Shown here one piece after another: positions 17,336 to 27,300 of a stretch of 64,000 nt of DNA (its first letter is position 1; each line of letters starts with the position of its first letter). The position numbers and the translations under genes were made by a program. The notes under the pieces are model-generated. The model was given only the letters and a program-made list of their open reading frames with translations, was not told the DNA's origin and did no database searches. Where the stretch lies: positions 1 to 64,000 of the forward strand of contig NZ_JACHJI010000026.1 in the NCBI RefSeq assembly GCF_014203535.1, in the 5' to 3' direction. This DNA is from Streptomyces griseomycini. Lineage in GTDB: Bacteria; Actinomycetota; Actinomycetes; Streptomycetales; Streptomycetaceae.

Positions 17336-17713
17336 ATGAGCATCAAGCCGATCGAGACTCGCTACAAGGCGCACAGGTTCCGTTCCCGCCTCGAAGCCCG
17401 CTGGGCTGTCTTCTTCGACGCTCTCGGCGTCCAATGGGAGTACGAACCGCAGGGATTCGAGCTCACGCCGCTTCCGGCGGAGCGCCTCAAGAAGATGCAG
17501 GAAGAGTGGCTTCGGGAACCACAGCCCGAGGACGGGAAACACCTCGGCGTCTACCTTCCGGACTTCTGGCTTCCCGACCAGGCCACGTGGTTCGAGGTCA
17601 AGGGCGCTCCGCCGGGCCGGTGGAGATCCGTGCAGGGGCTCTCTGGCCACCCGTCAGGCTCGCCCCGGCCCGTGCCGGAATGGAGTGTGCGGGACAGCCC
17701 CCGGTCCCCGTGA
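17336..17713 (+). pseudogene. PD-(D/E)XK-like nuclease, probably 3'-truncated
   Basis: The 125-residue frame begins as a known phage/plasmid-associated family: RFRSRLEARWAVFFDALGV, then YLPDFWLPDQATWFEVKG. The Glu of RLEARWAVFF, the Asp in YLPDFW, and Glu-Val-Lys form a plausible PD-(D/E)XK core. After WFEVKGAPP the sequence becomes basic, Pro/Ser-rich noise to the stop, where homologues continue with helices and strands. So the C-terminal part seems lost or frameshifted near 17610. It lies next to an HNH gene of opposite orientation. Either it is a decayed nuclease, or the core alone is kept. Confidence 0.55.
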
Positions 17714-17771
17714 CGGGACGCAGTACGGCCAGGGCCGCCGTTCCCGGACGCCGGTCGTGCGCCCCTGCGGC

Positions 17772-18611
17772 TCAGTCCAAGCGGGAGAAGTCGAGATCCA
17801 CCAGGATCTCCTTCAGGTCCACCTTCTCGTCGCGGCAGAAGCCTCGAAGCTCGTCCCACATTTCGGGGACGCCCTCCAAAGCGCCACCGAGCAGGGACAG
17901 CTGTCCGCGGTCCTCGTCGTACTCCTCGGCGTGGAGGTAGACCATCTCCGCCTTCTGGAGTTCGCGTACGACGCTGAGCAGCGTCGTACGGTCCGCCGAG
18001 AAGCGCCTCAGCACCAGTTCGAAGTCCGTGGTCTCCTCGTGCACCACGAGGGCGAGCACCTGGCGGGCCATCCGCGTGAGACCGCCGACACGCCCCGCGA
18101 AGCGGTTGACCAACTCGAGGACGTCCTGTTCGTCCGACGGGTCCTGGTTGGCGTCCTCCCAGGCGAAGAAGCGGCGCATGGTGGTGGCGGGCCGGACCAG
18201 GGAGCCGTTGACCGTGTCGCGGAACTCGGCCTCGATGTCGTCGACCGTGTACCGGTACTTGGCCTCGTGCTTCTGTTTGACTGCCCGCAGGTACTCGACG
18301 GTGTAGTCGTCCCGGGTGACGCTACTGTCGACGAGGTCGTGGTGCACCCCGCACAGGAGCATCAGGTTGTCGAAGTCCCGTAGCTGTTCGACGTCTTTGC
18401 CGTCCCATGCTTCGTGACGGGCGCTGCCGGGCTCGGCGCCGATGATGTGGGCGATCTTGCCGACCCAGGCGCCTTCCTCCGTGACCAGCCGTGTTGAGCA
18501 GTGCGGGTCGCCCCAGGCGCATTCGTTGCCAGAGAACGCCCACAGCTGGCGCGCGACGCCGGACAGCGGCTCCTTGCGGTTCTTCTCAGAGCCGTTCGTC
18601 CGCTTGGCCAC
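17772..18611 (-). CDS. HNH endonuclease-like protein
   Basis: The 279-residue product has a basic start and then an HNH nuclease layout: C31 and C38 (CAWGDPHC), H55 (KIAHII), D81-N82 and C87, H90-H91 (DNLMLLCGVHHDLVD). These give the metal site and zinc-type scaffold. Residues about 100-279 are mostly helical with charged surfaces (DDIEAEF, then VLRRFSADRTTLLSVVRELQKAE), and the later part resembles a winged-helix arrangement. HNH proteins of this shape often occur alone in bacterial defence islands as nucleic-acid-cutting effectors. No partner gene is adjacent; the 3' neighbour is the truncated PD-(D/E)XK frame. A target is unknown. Confidence 0.72.
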   Translation of the reverse strand: MAKRTNGSEKNRKEPLSGVARQLWAFSGNECAWGDPHCSTRLVTEEGAWVGKIAHIIGAEPGSARHEAWDGKDVEQLRDFDNLMLLCGVHHDLVDSSVTRDDYTVEYLRAVKQKHEAKYRYTVDDIEAEFRDTVNGSLVRPATTMRRFFAWEDANQDPSDEQDVLELVNRFAGRVGGLTRMARQVLALVVHEETTDFELVLRRFSADRTTLLSVVRELQKAEMVYLHAEEYDEDRGQLSLLGGALEGVPEMWDELRGFCRDEKVDLKEILVDLDFSRLD

Positions 18612-19099
18612 AGCCCTACCTTCCTTCGCCCTTACGACAGGGCGCAGCGTAGTCCAGCTGGGTGAGGTGCGGCACTCGTGACTGATTGTCGGGCGGCTTC
18701 AGCGGCGCCGTGGCCTCGCGCACCGGGTCGACGGAGAGGGTCAGGTCGTCGATGACCGTGGCGGCGGTGGTGTTCTCGGTCGTGCTGGGCTCGTCGCTGC
18801 GCGCGAGATCGTGGGCCTGGTGGACGGTGCTGTTCTCTTCGCTGTAGCCGGCGGCGAGGATGCGGCGCTGCGGCTGACCACCGCGGTCGCGCGAGTTGGG
18901 GCGTCTCAGGGCACCCGTCGCACCGGTGTTCGAGGTCGGTGGATCGTCCGCTGGTCGGCGACGCGGGCGACGGGCCAGGCGCTGGCCGTCGGCGCAGAGC
19001 GGAGCCCGTGTGGGCCCCAAGTGCCTGCAACGGCCCGGCGGGTTCGTGGGCCGCCGGGCCGTGCCGCTGCTGCTGGTGGGTCTGTTGACGCGGGCTGGT
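18612..19099. other. 488-base stretch with no convincing gene
   Basis: Several overlapping ORFs exist on both strands. A minus-strand reading at 18616-19020 contains an acidic protein-like tract (VIDDLTLSVDPVREATAPL), but its start region is basic noise and no ribosome site is visible. It may be a decayed gene. Nothing else was recognised. Confidence 0.4.
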
Positions 19100-19363
19100 T
19101 CATCGGCACTGGCTGGCGAGGGTAAGCAGGCACAGCAGTACGGCCAGGAGCGGGCCGGTGCAGGTCACCCACGCTGTCAGTCCGTGCCGCAGCGACTCCC
19201 ACCTGTTGTCCCCGGCCCGTCGGCTGATCCATCCGACGACGGATCCCATGAACATGCCCGCGAGCAGGATGATCAGGGCCCAGGGCAGAAAGTCCAGCGC
19301 GAGGTCAGCAAATCCGGGCCGGGTACACGCGGTGGCGGCTGCGGCGGTGATGGTGTGGAACAT
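19100..19363 (-). CDS. Small two-helix membrane protein, divergent to STAND gene
   Basis: The predicted product has 87 residues. I chose the ATG at 19363 because AGGAGGGGAATC precedes it; the longer frame to 19519 is Pro-rich noise. Two membrane segments are evident: LPWALIILLAGMFMGSVVGW and VTCTGPLLAVLLCLLTLA, joined by a charged loop RRAGDNRWESLRH. It is divergent from the STAND NTPase gene that starts 242 bases away. A similar arrangement recurs at 24021-24340. It might be a membrane effector or regulator of the NTPase; this is inference from the repeated arrangement only. Confidence 0.55.
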   Translation of the reverse strand: MFHTITAAAATACTRPGFADLALDFLPWALIILLAGMFMGSVVGWISRRAGDNRWESLRHGLTAWVTCTGPLLAVLLCLLTLASQCR

Positions 19364-19605
19364 GATTCCCCTCCTCGGGTCCTTGCGGTTGACGGCTCCG
19401 AGGGTTGCCGGGGTCGGCGCGTTCGGTGTGATTCGGTGCCGGGGTCCGGAAGGAAGCTGCTGGTCAGACGGGGGAGTTTCGGTGTCCGGCCCGATTCGGT
19501 GACGGCCGCCACCCACCATGCTGGGGCTTTCGGCGGCGCAGTGAGGCGCATTGTGCGGTACAACTCTCCTGCTGGCGTGGGCTCGTGGGCGGGAAGAGGC
19601 AGCGG

Positions 19606-22600
19606 ATGGGGGATACGGGGTTCGGTGGGCTGTTCAAGCGGCTGACGAAGGAGCTGCCCCGCCAGGCGAAGTGCCGTCCGGTGCCTCAGAAGGACATGGC
19701 CGCCTTGATCGGCGTCAAGCCGCCGACCATTACGGACTGGTTGAAAGACACCCATATCCCCAAGCCGGACACGGTGCGCGCGTTCGTGGGCAAGTTCAGG
19801 GCCTGGGACCGGTTCCGGTGCCCCGGAACAATGTGGCCGGCAGAGCTTCGGGACGAGTTCGACCGGACCGCCCAGGAGCTGTTGAAGGTCAGCGCCGCTT
19901 GGCACACAGCTGGGTACAAGGACTTCGAGCGGCTGGAGAAACTGAGCGAGTACGCGTACCAGGACGCCTCGGTGGTCGCCGTCGACGCGTCCCAGGTCGA
20001 GGGCCACGTCGCCCTGGAGGACCTGTACGTACGGCGGGCGGTCGAGGGATCTATCCTGAAGCGGGCGCTCGCGGCGCAGGAGGGCAGTGCCCAGCTGGTC
20101 GTCGGCGAGCCAGGGTGCGGGAAGACGTCCCTGCTGTGGAGCCTGTTCGGACAACTGTCCGACATGGAGGGCGTGCAGCCGCTGTTCGTACGGGCGAGCT
20201 ATCTCATCGAGGGGCTCACCGAGGCGCGCAGCGAGACCGGGGTGAGCGTCGGTGATCTGGTCAAGGCGGTCAGCTGCGCGCAGCAGTTGAAGGGCCGACC
20301 GGTCGTGCTGGTCGACACCCTGGACCTGCTGGTCGCCCACCCCCGGGGGACCGAGGCGGTGCAGGATCTGCTGAGGGCCATGGACCGGCTGAAGATCGCA
20401 GTGATCCTCACCTGCCGTCCCGAGGAGGCCGTCGAGCTGCAGTTCCCGCCCCGCCCCGAGGGGACTGACGACGAGGCCGAGGAGGAAGCGGAGGCGGTGG
20501 CGTTCCGCCGTCCGCAGATCACGCTGGGCCTGTATACGGAGGAGGAGTGCCGCGAGGCGGTGCGGCGGCACGCCGACGTGTTCTGCCCCGCCGCCCGATA
20601 TGGTCCCTCGGCGGCCGGACGGCTGGAGGCGGACATCCTGGACGCGGTCTACCAGGGGCTCCCAGTCCGGGAGGTGTGCGGCAACCCGCTCTATCTCCGT
20701 CTGCTGTTCGACCTGTACGCGCCGGATCCGCCGCTGGCCCAAATCGACGCCGCCGGCCTGTTCGAGCAGGTCCGGATCCGGCGGGTGCTGAAGGACTCCC
20801 GGGCTGGGGACACGGAGCAGTCGGGGCGGGCGGGCTGGGACCTGTCGGACACCGCACGCGCTCTGGCCCGGTACCTGTTGAGCGCGAACACCATCGAGTA
20901 CCGGCCCCGGGACGCGGGTGACGCCCTGGAACGGCTTCTTGCCGTGCCACGGGAGCGCATCGACATGGAGCTGGCCGAGCTGCGACGCAGGGGCCTACTG
21001 GCGGACGCGCCGGCCGGCGGTCTGCGGTTCTTCCACCAGACCTTCTTCGAGTTCATGGCCGCCGAGTACCTGCGGCACGCCGGCCGCGGCAAGGAACTGG
21101 TCGCCCGGATGACCGAGCACCCCACCGACCTGGTCCTGGCGGCGGTCGCCGGGCAGCTCATCCCGCGGGCGGACCCGGGCACCGACAGCGTGCTGCTGCG
21201 GCCTCTGCTGGAGCATCCGGATCTGTCCGACCGGGCCCTGGAGTGGTACGCCGACATGCGGAGCCCCGCCGAAGACGACATCGCGGCGGCGCACGCAGCA
21301 TTGCGCCGGGCTTCCCGTGTGGGGGTGCAGCGGTTCCTGGAACGGCTGCCCGGTCATGTGCATAAGGAGTCCGGGCGGTGGGTCGAGGACCTGACGGTGG
21401 TGTGGCCGCTGACGGAGGAGCGTCCGGCGCTGCGCCGGGTGCTGTTCGCGACGGTGGGCCGGCTGGCGAGCCAGCACCCCGAGGACACCGTCAGGTTCTG
21501 TGCCGAGCAGCGGCGCCTGGCGTGGTGGGTGGAACGAGGTCCTGCGGAACTGAAAACCCACAAGCTGGAATGGATCGCCCTGTTCGCCGCGTTGTTCCCC
21601 CATGCCCCGGAATCAAGCCTGGAATGGGTCACGCAGGTGTGCCGGGTCCTGATCACGGTGGAGTCCTACAAGGTCGTCGCCGACGCCGTCGAGCAGGTCG
21701 AGGTGTGTGTGCTCCGCCTGCCTCCAGCCCAGCAGGCAAGTCGGCGCCAGAAGGCCCTACGGGTGTTCGAGACCCTGCTCAACGAACGCCCCGAGAAGAC
21801 CCGGGGAACGGTCACGGAGTTCGAGCAGGCCGTCGGGATTCTGTGGGAGGGTGTGCAGTCGGCCACGGAAGAGGATGCGGCCGCTCTCCTGGCTGCCGCT
21901 CTCGAAGACGGCGACCGGGGTGCGGGCCGGGCGCGGCTGCACGGGGCCGCGCGACTGGCTGCGGTCCTGGGTGAGGAACGGGCCTGTACTGCGGTCGCCG
22001 AGCTGGAGTCGGTGCGCTCCCCTCGGGTGCAGACGGCCCTGGTGCTCCACGTTCTCGTCCCGGTCCTGCTCGGCAGGGACACCCCGCTGCGCAGGGCACT
22101 GGCTGATGCCTGCCGCACCGCCCTGTCAACACTTCCCGGCCCGAGCAAGGAGCCGGACGGCTCCCGCACTATGGCGTCGCTGATGGCGGAGGCGGTCAGG
22201 ACGGCTTTGGACAAAGGGCTCCCCCTAGAGCGGCTGTCCGAGCTGCTCCCCGACGACAGCCGGCCCGAGCTCTGGCTTGCCCGCGCCGGTCTGGTCAACC
22301 TGGTGGGCCCTGCGTCCGCGGGCGGCCATGCGCCAGCGATGTCCGCCGTGAAGGCCTGGATCCAGGCCACCGAGGCGGCCCGCGACAAGGCCGGCTGGTC
22401 ACCGGACGTCGCCCGCAAGGTGCTGGCCCACCTCACCGAGGACATCCTTGCTGAGCTGGTGGAGGAAGCGCTCGGGAAGAAGTCGCCCGCCGAGCTGAGC
22501 GCCTTGGTCGACGCGGCGGGCGAACGGCACCTCGTACCGTCCCCGCAGGTCGTGGAACCGCTTCGCCGCCACCTGACCCGCCTCGATTCCTCAGAGGAGA

Positions 22601-23388
22601 TCGTCCTGTGGAACGCCTTGATCACCCACTGGTCGTGGGCTCCCCCCACTCCTGACGCCGTCGCCGCCGCGCTCGCCCTCGGTGACCAGACCTACCCGGC
22701 CCTACTGCGCCTGGTGAATACTTGCGTCCACCACCCGGACTGGCGCTGGCCGCAGCTGAAGGCCCTGTTGGACCAGTTGACAGGCGACTGCGAGACCCGG
22801 CCGCACCGGCAGGCCGGCGCGGTCGCACCGCATGACGCCCTCGCGGCGCTCCTCGCCCACCGTCACCCCCTCACCCCGGCGGACACCCCCACCGTGGTCG
22901 ACACCGTGCTCGACCTGACCCTCCCGGACACCGGCATGCTCAGTGCCATCGACCGGGCCACGGCCCGGCTCGCAGCGCACCTCCTGGGCCGCCTCGCCAC
23001 GCCCCACCCGGAAGAGGCCGCCCGCGGGCTCGTCACCGCCGCCCAACGGCTCGGCTCCCGGCCCAACGGCGTGTCCGCCGACTTCGCCCACTTCACCGAG
23101 GAAACCGTGGGCCTGACGCTCGCGCATCTGCCCGCCGGGGCGCGCCACGACTTCGTGCTCGACCTCGCCCGGGCCGAGGAGAACCTCGGCAAGCAGGCCG
23201 TCACCGCCTTCTCCATGCTCGCGGGCACCACCGCCCAGCCCCCTGACTGGTACCGGCAGCTGAGCAACGACAAAACCCTCCCCGCCACCGTCCGCTCAAC
23301 TGTCACCTCACACCTGCACCGCTACGCACGGACACGGTGCGGCGGCCCCTGGCCCGCTCTCATGACAGGCCCGGCACTTGGACGATGA
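19606..23388 (+). CDS. HTH-STAND (NACHT-like) NTPase with helical repeat C-terminus
   Basis: The predicted product has 1260 residues; ATG 19606 has GGGAAGAGG about 7 bases upstream. Residues about 10-70 form an HTH-like domain (DMAALIGVKPPTITDWL). A P-loop GEPGCGKTSLL lies at about 167-177, Walker B VVLVDTLDLL at about 233-242, a sensor-like ILTCRPEE, and a NACHT-type winged-helix end with FFHQTFFEFMAAEYL at about 475-489. The remaining 770 residues are helical repeats of HEAT or TPR type with no recognisable motif. STAND ATPases of this build act as sensors that oligomerise on ligand binding, and some give phage defence. Here the HTH replaces the usual nuclease or protease effector. Confidence 0.85.
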   Translation: MGDTGFGGLFKRLTKELPRQAKCRPVPQKDMAALIGVKPPTITDWLKDTHIPKPDTVRAFVGKFRAWDRFRCPGTMWPAELRDEFDRTAQELLKVSAAWHTAGYKDFERLEKLSEYAYQDASVVAVDASQVEGHVALEDLYVRRAVEGSILKRALAAQEGSAQLVVGEPGCGKTSLLWSLFGQLSDMEGVQPLFVRASYLIEGLTEARSETGVSVGDLVKAVSCAQQLKGRPVVLVDTLDLLVAHPRGTEAVQDLLRAMDRLKIAVILTCRPEEAVELQFPPRPEGTDDEAEEEAEAVAFRRPQITLGLYTEEECREAVRRHADVFCPAARYGPSAAGRLEADILDAVYQGLPVREVCGNPLYLRLLFDLYAPDPPLAQIDAAGLFEQVRIRRVLKDSRAGDTEQSGRAGWDLSDTARALARYLLSANTIEYRPRDAGDALERLLAVPRERIDMELAELRRRGLLADAPAGGLRFFHQTFFEFMAAEYLRHAGRGKELVARMTEHPTDLVLAAVAGQLIPRADPGTDSVLLRPLLEHPDLSDRALEWYADMRSPAEDDIAAAHAALRRASRVGVQRFLERLPGHVHKESGRWVEDLTVVWPLTEERPALRRVLFATVGRLASQHPEDTVRFCAEQRRLAWWVERGPAELKTHKLEWIALFAALFPHAPESSLEWVTQVCRVLITVESYKVVADAVEQVEVCVLRLPPAQQASRRQKALRVFETLLNERPEKTRGTVTEFEQAVGILWEGVQSATEEDAAALLAAALEDGDRGAGRARLHGAARLAAVLGEERACTAVAELESVRSPRVQTALVLHVLVPVLLGRDTPLRRALADACRTALSTLPGPSKEPDGSRTMASLMAEAVRTALDKGLPLERLSELLPDDSRPELWLARAGLVNLVGPASAGGHAPAMSAVKAWIQATEAARDKAGWSPDVARKVLAHLTEDILAELVEEALGKKSPAELSALVDAAGERHLVPSPQVVEPLRRHLTRLDSSEEIVLWNALITHWSWAPPTPDAVAAALALGDQTYPALLRLVNTCVHHPDWRWPQLKALLDQLTGDCETRPHRQAGAVAPHDALAALLAHRHPLTPADTPTVVDTVLDLTLPDTGMLSAIDRATARLAAHLLGRLATPHPEEAARGLVTAAQRLGSRPNGVSADFAHFTEETVGLTLAHLPAGARHDFVLDLARAEENLGKQAVTAFSMLAGTTAQPPDWYRQLSNDKTLPATVRSTVTSHLHRYARTRCGGPWPALMTGPALGR

Positions 23389-23693
23389 CCACGCATGCCA
23401 GCTGGCCTCAGCAGCTCGCGCGGGTGTCGAGAGCACGGGACAGCGCGAGGACGACTGCCCTATCGCTGGGGCCGAGGGCACGGAGGATCGCGCGAGTTGC
23501 GGGTTGAGCTCGACGTTCGGGCACTCGGGCGCGGGGGTGCTGGCGGCGAGGCCAGCCCGTGGGGCCTCTCTTCTCCCTCCCCCGTACGGTCCAGTGGCAG
23601 GGACATCGCCACCGCCCCATCGTTGGATGGGGCATGGGAAGAGCTTCACGGGCAAGGGCGGCAGTTCGAGAACAGCGCGCCGCGGCTGGAGGA
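23389..23693. other. 305-base gap
   Basis: No convincing gene was seen. The end of the stretch (GGCTGGAGGA) forms the ribosome site of the GNAT fragment. The rest is GC-rich with poor coding pattern on both strands. Confidence 0.4.
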
Positions 23694-23966
23694 ATGCTGA
23701 TCCGCGAGCCCCGGCTTGCCGACGAGGCCGCTATGCGAAAGCTCCTGGAGCAGGTGGAGTTCACCAGCCGGGACCACCCAAAGGAGATCGCCCGCCTCGC
23801 CGCCAGGAACCACCAGCTCGACCCCGCCTGCGGCATACGCGGCGCCTGGGTGGCCGAGCCCCGGCGAGGCGACGTCCTGGCCGGGGTCGCCGCTGCCCCG
23901 CCCCTGGGCTGGGTCGGCTCCATGAAGTACCTGAGCCCCGAACTACGCCGTACGAACGATCAATAG
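23694..23966 (+). pseudogene. GNAT acetyltransferase, N-terminal half only
   Basis: The 90-residue frame has GGAGGA directly before the ATG. It starts like a GNAT enzyme (MLIREPRLADEAAMRKLLEQV) and continues through the first strands to WVAEPRRGDVLAGVAAAPPLGWVGSMKYLSPELRR. That is the point where the acetyl-CoA-binding loop (usually with R/Q-x-x-G-x-G/A) should follow. The frame stops after LRRTNDQ, so the cofactor motif is absent. This suggests a 3'-truncated, inactive gene. It lies between the two STAND units. A short functional non-enzyme cannot be excluded. Confidence 0.55.
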
Positions 23967-24020
23967 CCTGGGTGTGCCTGGGCCAGAATCGGATCGAGCC
24001 CAGGCGCGCCTCCCCTGCAA

Positions 24021-24149
24021 CTACTGGTGCTGGACCCACCACACGATGCCCGCCATGAGTGCGGAGCCCAGTGCCCAGCACGCACCTCGGACCAGACTGA
24101 AGAGCGCGGCACGGCCCAGTTTGCGGGTTACGGGCGTAGTCATGGTCAT
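24021..24149 (-). CDS. 42-residue single-span membrane protein, divergent to STAND gene
   Basis: GAGGAGAGGAACAC precedes the ATG at 24149, a very strong ribosome site for such a short ORF. The product begins with a short basic segment (MTMTTPVTRKLGR) and then one hydrophobic helix (RGACWALGSALMAGIVWWV). It lies 190 bases from the divergent start of the second STAND-like gene. The same pairing occurs at 19363/19606. Alternatives are a chance ORF or a leader of regulatory value, but the ribosome site and charge pattern favour a real membrane peptide. Confidence 0.5.
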   Translation of the reverse strand: MTMTTPVTRKLGRAALFSLVRGACWALGSALMAGIVWWVQHQ

Positions 24150-24339
24150 GTGTTCCTCTCCTCGGTGATCGCCGGCTGATGGGGCCGGACAGGAATGACC
24201 GTGCCGTGTGTGGGGGGTGGGTGTCCGAAAGGGCGGGCAGGGCGGGCAAAGGGCCTCTACGCTCCTGGTCATCGGCGTGCCCGCTGTGCCACGAGGCGGG
24301 CGCGCCGACAGCGGCGGGCACCCGGGGAGGGCGGCGCAG

Positions 24340-27300
24340 GTGGGGGAATCGTCCAAGGCGCGTGAACTGTACGACGCGTTGCGGGCCTTGGAGGCCAAGG
24401 CCAAAGCTGCCTGCCGGAAGGCGGGCAAGCGGTATTCGCGTCGTGCTGTCGCCCGTGCGGTCGGCGGCCGTGATTCGAGGGTGGACCGGCGCCTGGCGGA
24501 GTGGCTGCACCGCGACTGGAACAGCGCGAAGACCCCGGGCCCGAGTAGCTGTGAGCAGCTGCTTGCCGTGGTCCAGGTGTGGAGTCAGTGGGCGGATGTG
24601 ACGTGTGATCCGCGTTGGTGGAGCACCCTGTTGGATGACGCCCAGCCGCTCCGTTCGCCTCTGACGCCAGTAAGGCCGTCACCGCAGAAAGACCGGGGCT
24701 ACGCCGCATGGATCGAGCAGCACTTCCTGCCGGCGCAGCTGTTGGGCAGGAACAGCGAGCTACGGGAACTGGACGCGTTCTGTACCGGTCCGGATTCCCC
24801 TGATGCCTCGGCGTACGGGTGGTGGCAGGCGCCTCCTTGGGCGGGTAAATCGGCCCTTGTCTCCGACTTCGTACTCCGGCACCGGCCGGACGGCGTGGAG
24901 ATCGTCTCCTGCTTCGTCACCGATCGTCTGGGGCGCAACGACCGGCAGTACTTCCTCGAGACGGTGATGCGGCAACTGGCGGCAATCGCCCAGCGGGACG
25001 CTGGAACCGTGGGAACCCATCCTGAGGATTTCCCCGACTTGTACCGGGCTGCCGCGGGGGCATGCCAGGATCAGGGCCGGCGCCTGGTGCTGGTCGTCGA
25101 CGGCCTCGACGAGGACCAGGGACCCGCAACCGGTAGGCCGAGCATTGCCGCCCTGTTGCCGAAGATTCCGCCGGCCGGCATGCGAGTGCTGGTCACCGGC
25201 CGTCCCAACCCACCCGTTCCGGACGACGTTCCAGACGATCACCCCCTCCGCGCCCCCGCCATCATCCGCACGCTTGATCCGTGGTCTCACGCCACGGGTA
25301 TCAGTGCCTTCGCCCGTCATGAACTGCGCCGACTGCTGGACGACGAGAATGTCGGGGTCCCGCTCCTCGGCCTGATGGTGGCGGCCCGCGGTAGTCTTAC
25401 GACCGCCGAGCTGGCCCAGCTTGTCGGCGTGCGCCCCTACCGGGTTGCCCAGCTCCTGCGGGGAATCACCGGCCGCAGTTTCATCCCTGGCAGCCACGGC
25501 CAGGTCCTCGTGCCTGACCCACCGGCCGCCTCGCACGTCCATGCACTGGGCCACGAGGAGCTGCGTCGGGAAGCCCTGACCGCCCTGGGTGACATCACCG
25601 CATTCGAGAACCAGTTGCACGAATGGGCGGACAGCTATCACGCCCGGGAATGGCCTCCCGACACCCCCTCCTACCTGCTCTACGACTACCCACGCATGCT
25701 GCACGGCGCCGGCGACATCCAGCGGTTGACCGCCATCGCCCTCGACCCGCATCGACAGCGGGCCCTGCTGGAGCGCGCCTCACTGGATACGGCGTTCTCC
25801 CACATCGAGCTGACCGCCCAAGCGGTGCGCCACCAGCATCCGGACGACGTGGTGGAGTTGGCTGCTCTCGCAGCTTCCTCGGCCATGCTGGCCGAGCGGG
25901 CCAGGGCCATGCCAGTCGGTGTCCCGATGGCTTTCGCCCGGTTGGGGCACGCCCGGCGCGCCATGGATCTTGCACTCGTGGCGCCCTTTCCGGCGGAGAA
26001 GGCCGTCTGTCTGGCGAAGGTGGCCCGTGTGCTGGCCGAGGTCGGTGACCGGCACACCGTTGAGGTCGCATCTGAGGCCGCACGATGGGCTGAGCGGGCC
26101 CGGTGGGAGAGAGAGCCGTCGGGCGAGGATGAGCAGGAGGTTGAGGAGGCCATCGGGGAGGCGGCCGTGACGCTGATCGCCGTCGGCGAGCTTCGCCAGG
26201 GGTGCGAACTGCTCGGCGCGCTCGGGGCGTCGGCAGCAGCAGGCGATGAGGCCGGGGCGACCGTGGTGGCCCGGGCCGCACTCGCCGCCCGGGCCCACGA
26301 CCCCGCTTTGGCTCGGCGGTTGCTGAAGCAGGCCGAACGGTATGCCAAGGAGCTGGCCGAGGGTTCTCCGCCCGATCCGAGCGCGCCTGTGTCGGCCTGG
26401 GGCGCCGTTGCCGCGGCCGCCGAGGGATTACAGGCAGACCGGATGTATGAACGGATCAGCCAGTACGTCCAGGCGTTCCCTCCACGTCTCATGGGCAGCT
26501 TCGTCCGGGCTTCAGCAGCCTCGGCGCTGGCCGCTGTCCGTCCGGAACAGGCGAGCATCCTGGCTGAGCAGGCGGCGCGGTGCCTGCATCGTGCGCTGGA
26601 CGACCCCGACGCGCTGTCACCCGAAGACGGAGCTGATCTGAAACTATTCCTCGGTCTGATTCTGACTGCTGTCGTGCAAGCGCTAGCAGACACCGGCTCG
26701 GTGGACCGTGCGCGGGACCTGGTGGACTGCGTGCCAGCGGAGAGACACACCGGATGGATGGGTACGGACACGCTCGTCGGGGCACGCGCCGTACTCGCCG
26801 ATGTCCTTGACGAACCGAACGAGGACCCACCGGCGCAGACCTTGGCCCAGCAGGCATACCGTCTCGCGGACCAAGGCGAGCACGATGAGGCGGGTCGGCG
26901 GCTGTCCCGGGCGCTGGAAACCCTTGGCTCTCCCCAGCACACTAGTGCTCGATACCAGGACCCTTGGCTCATCCCCTTGGTCACGGCACTGGCGGCCATC
27001 GGCCAGCATTCTGACAGTGCGCTCCTGGCTCGGAGTCTGCGGGACCCGGCCGAGCAAGTACTAGCACTCGCCGCGGCAGCCGTCTCGACCGCATCGGCCG
27101 GGCACCTCGGGGAGGCTCGCTTCCTTGCGCACGAGGCCGCCGACCGCGCCCAGACGCTGGAAGACGCCGACCTTTTTGGCTGGGAAGTGTTTGACGCGAT
27201 AGGCGCCGCCGCGCAGGCCCTGGCTCACGTCGGCGAACGCGATCGGGCCCTGGCCCTTGCCGAGGAGACCGGCCCGCCGGACCACAACAGGCGACAACGC

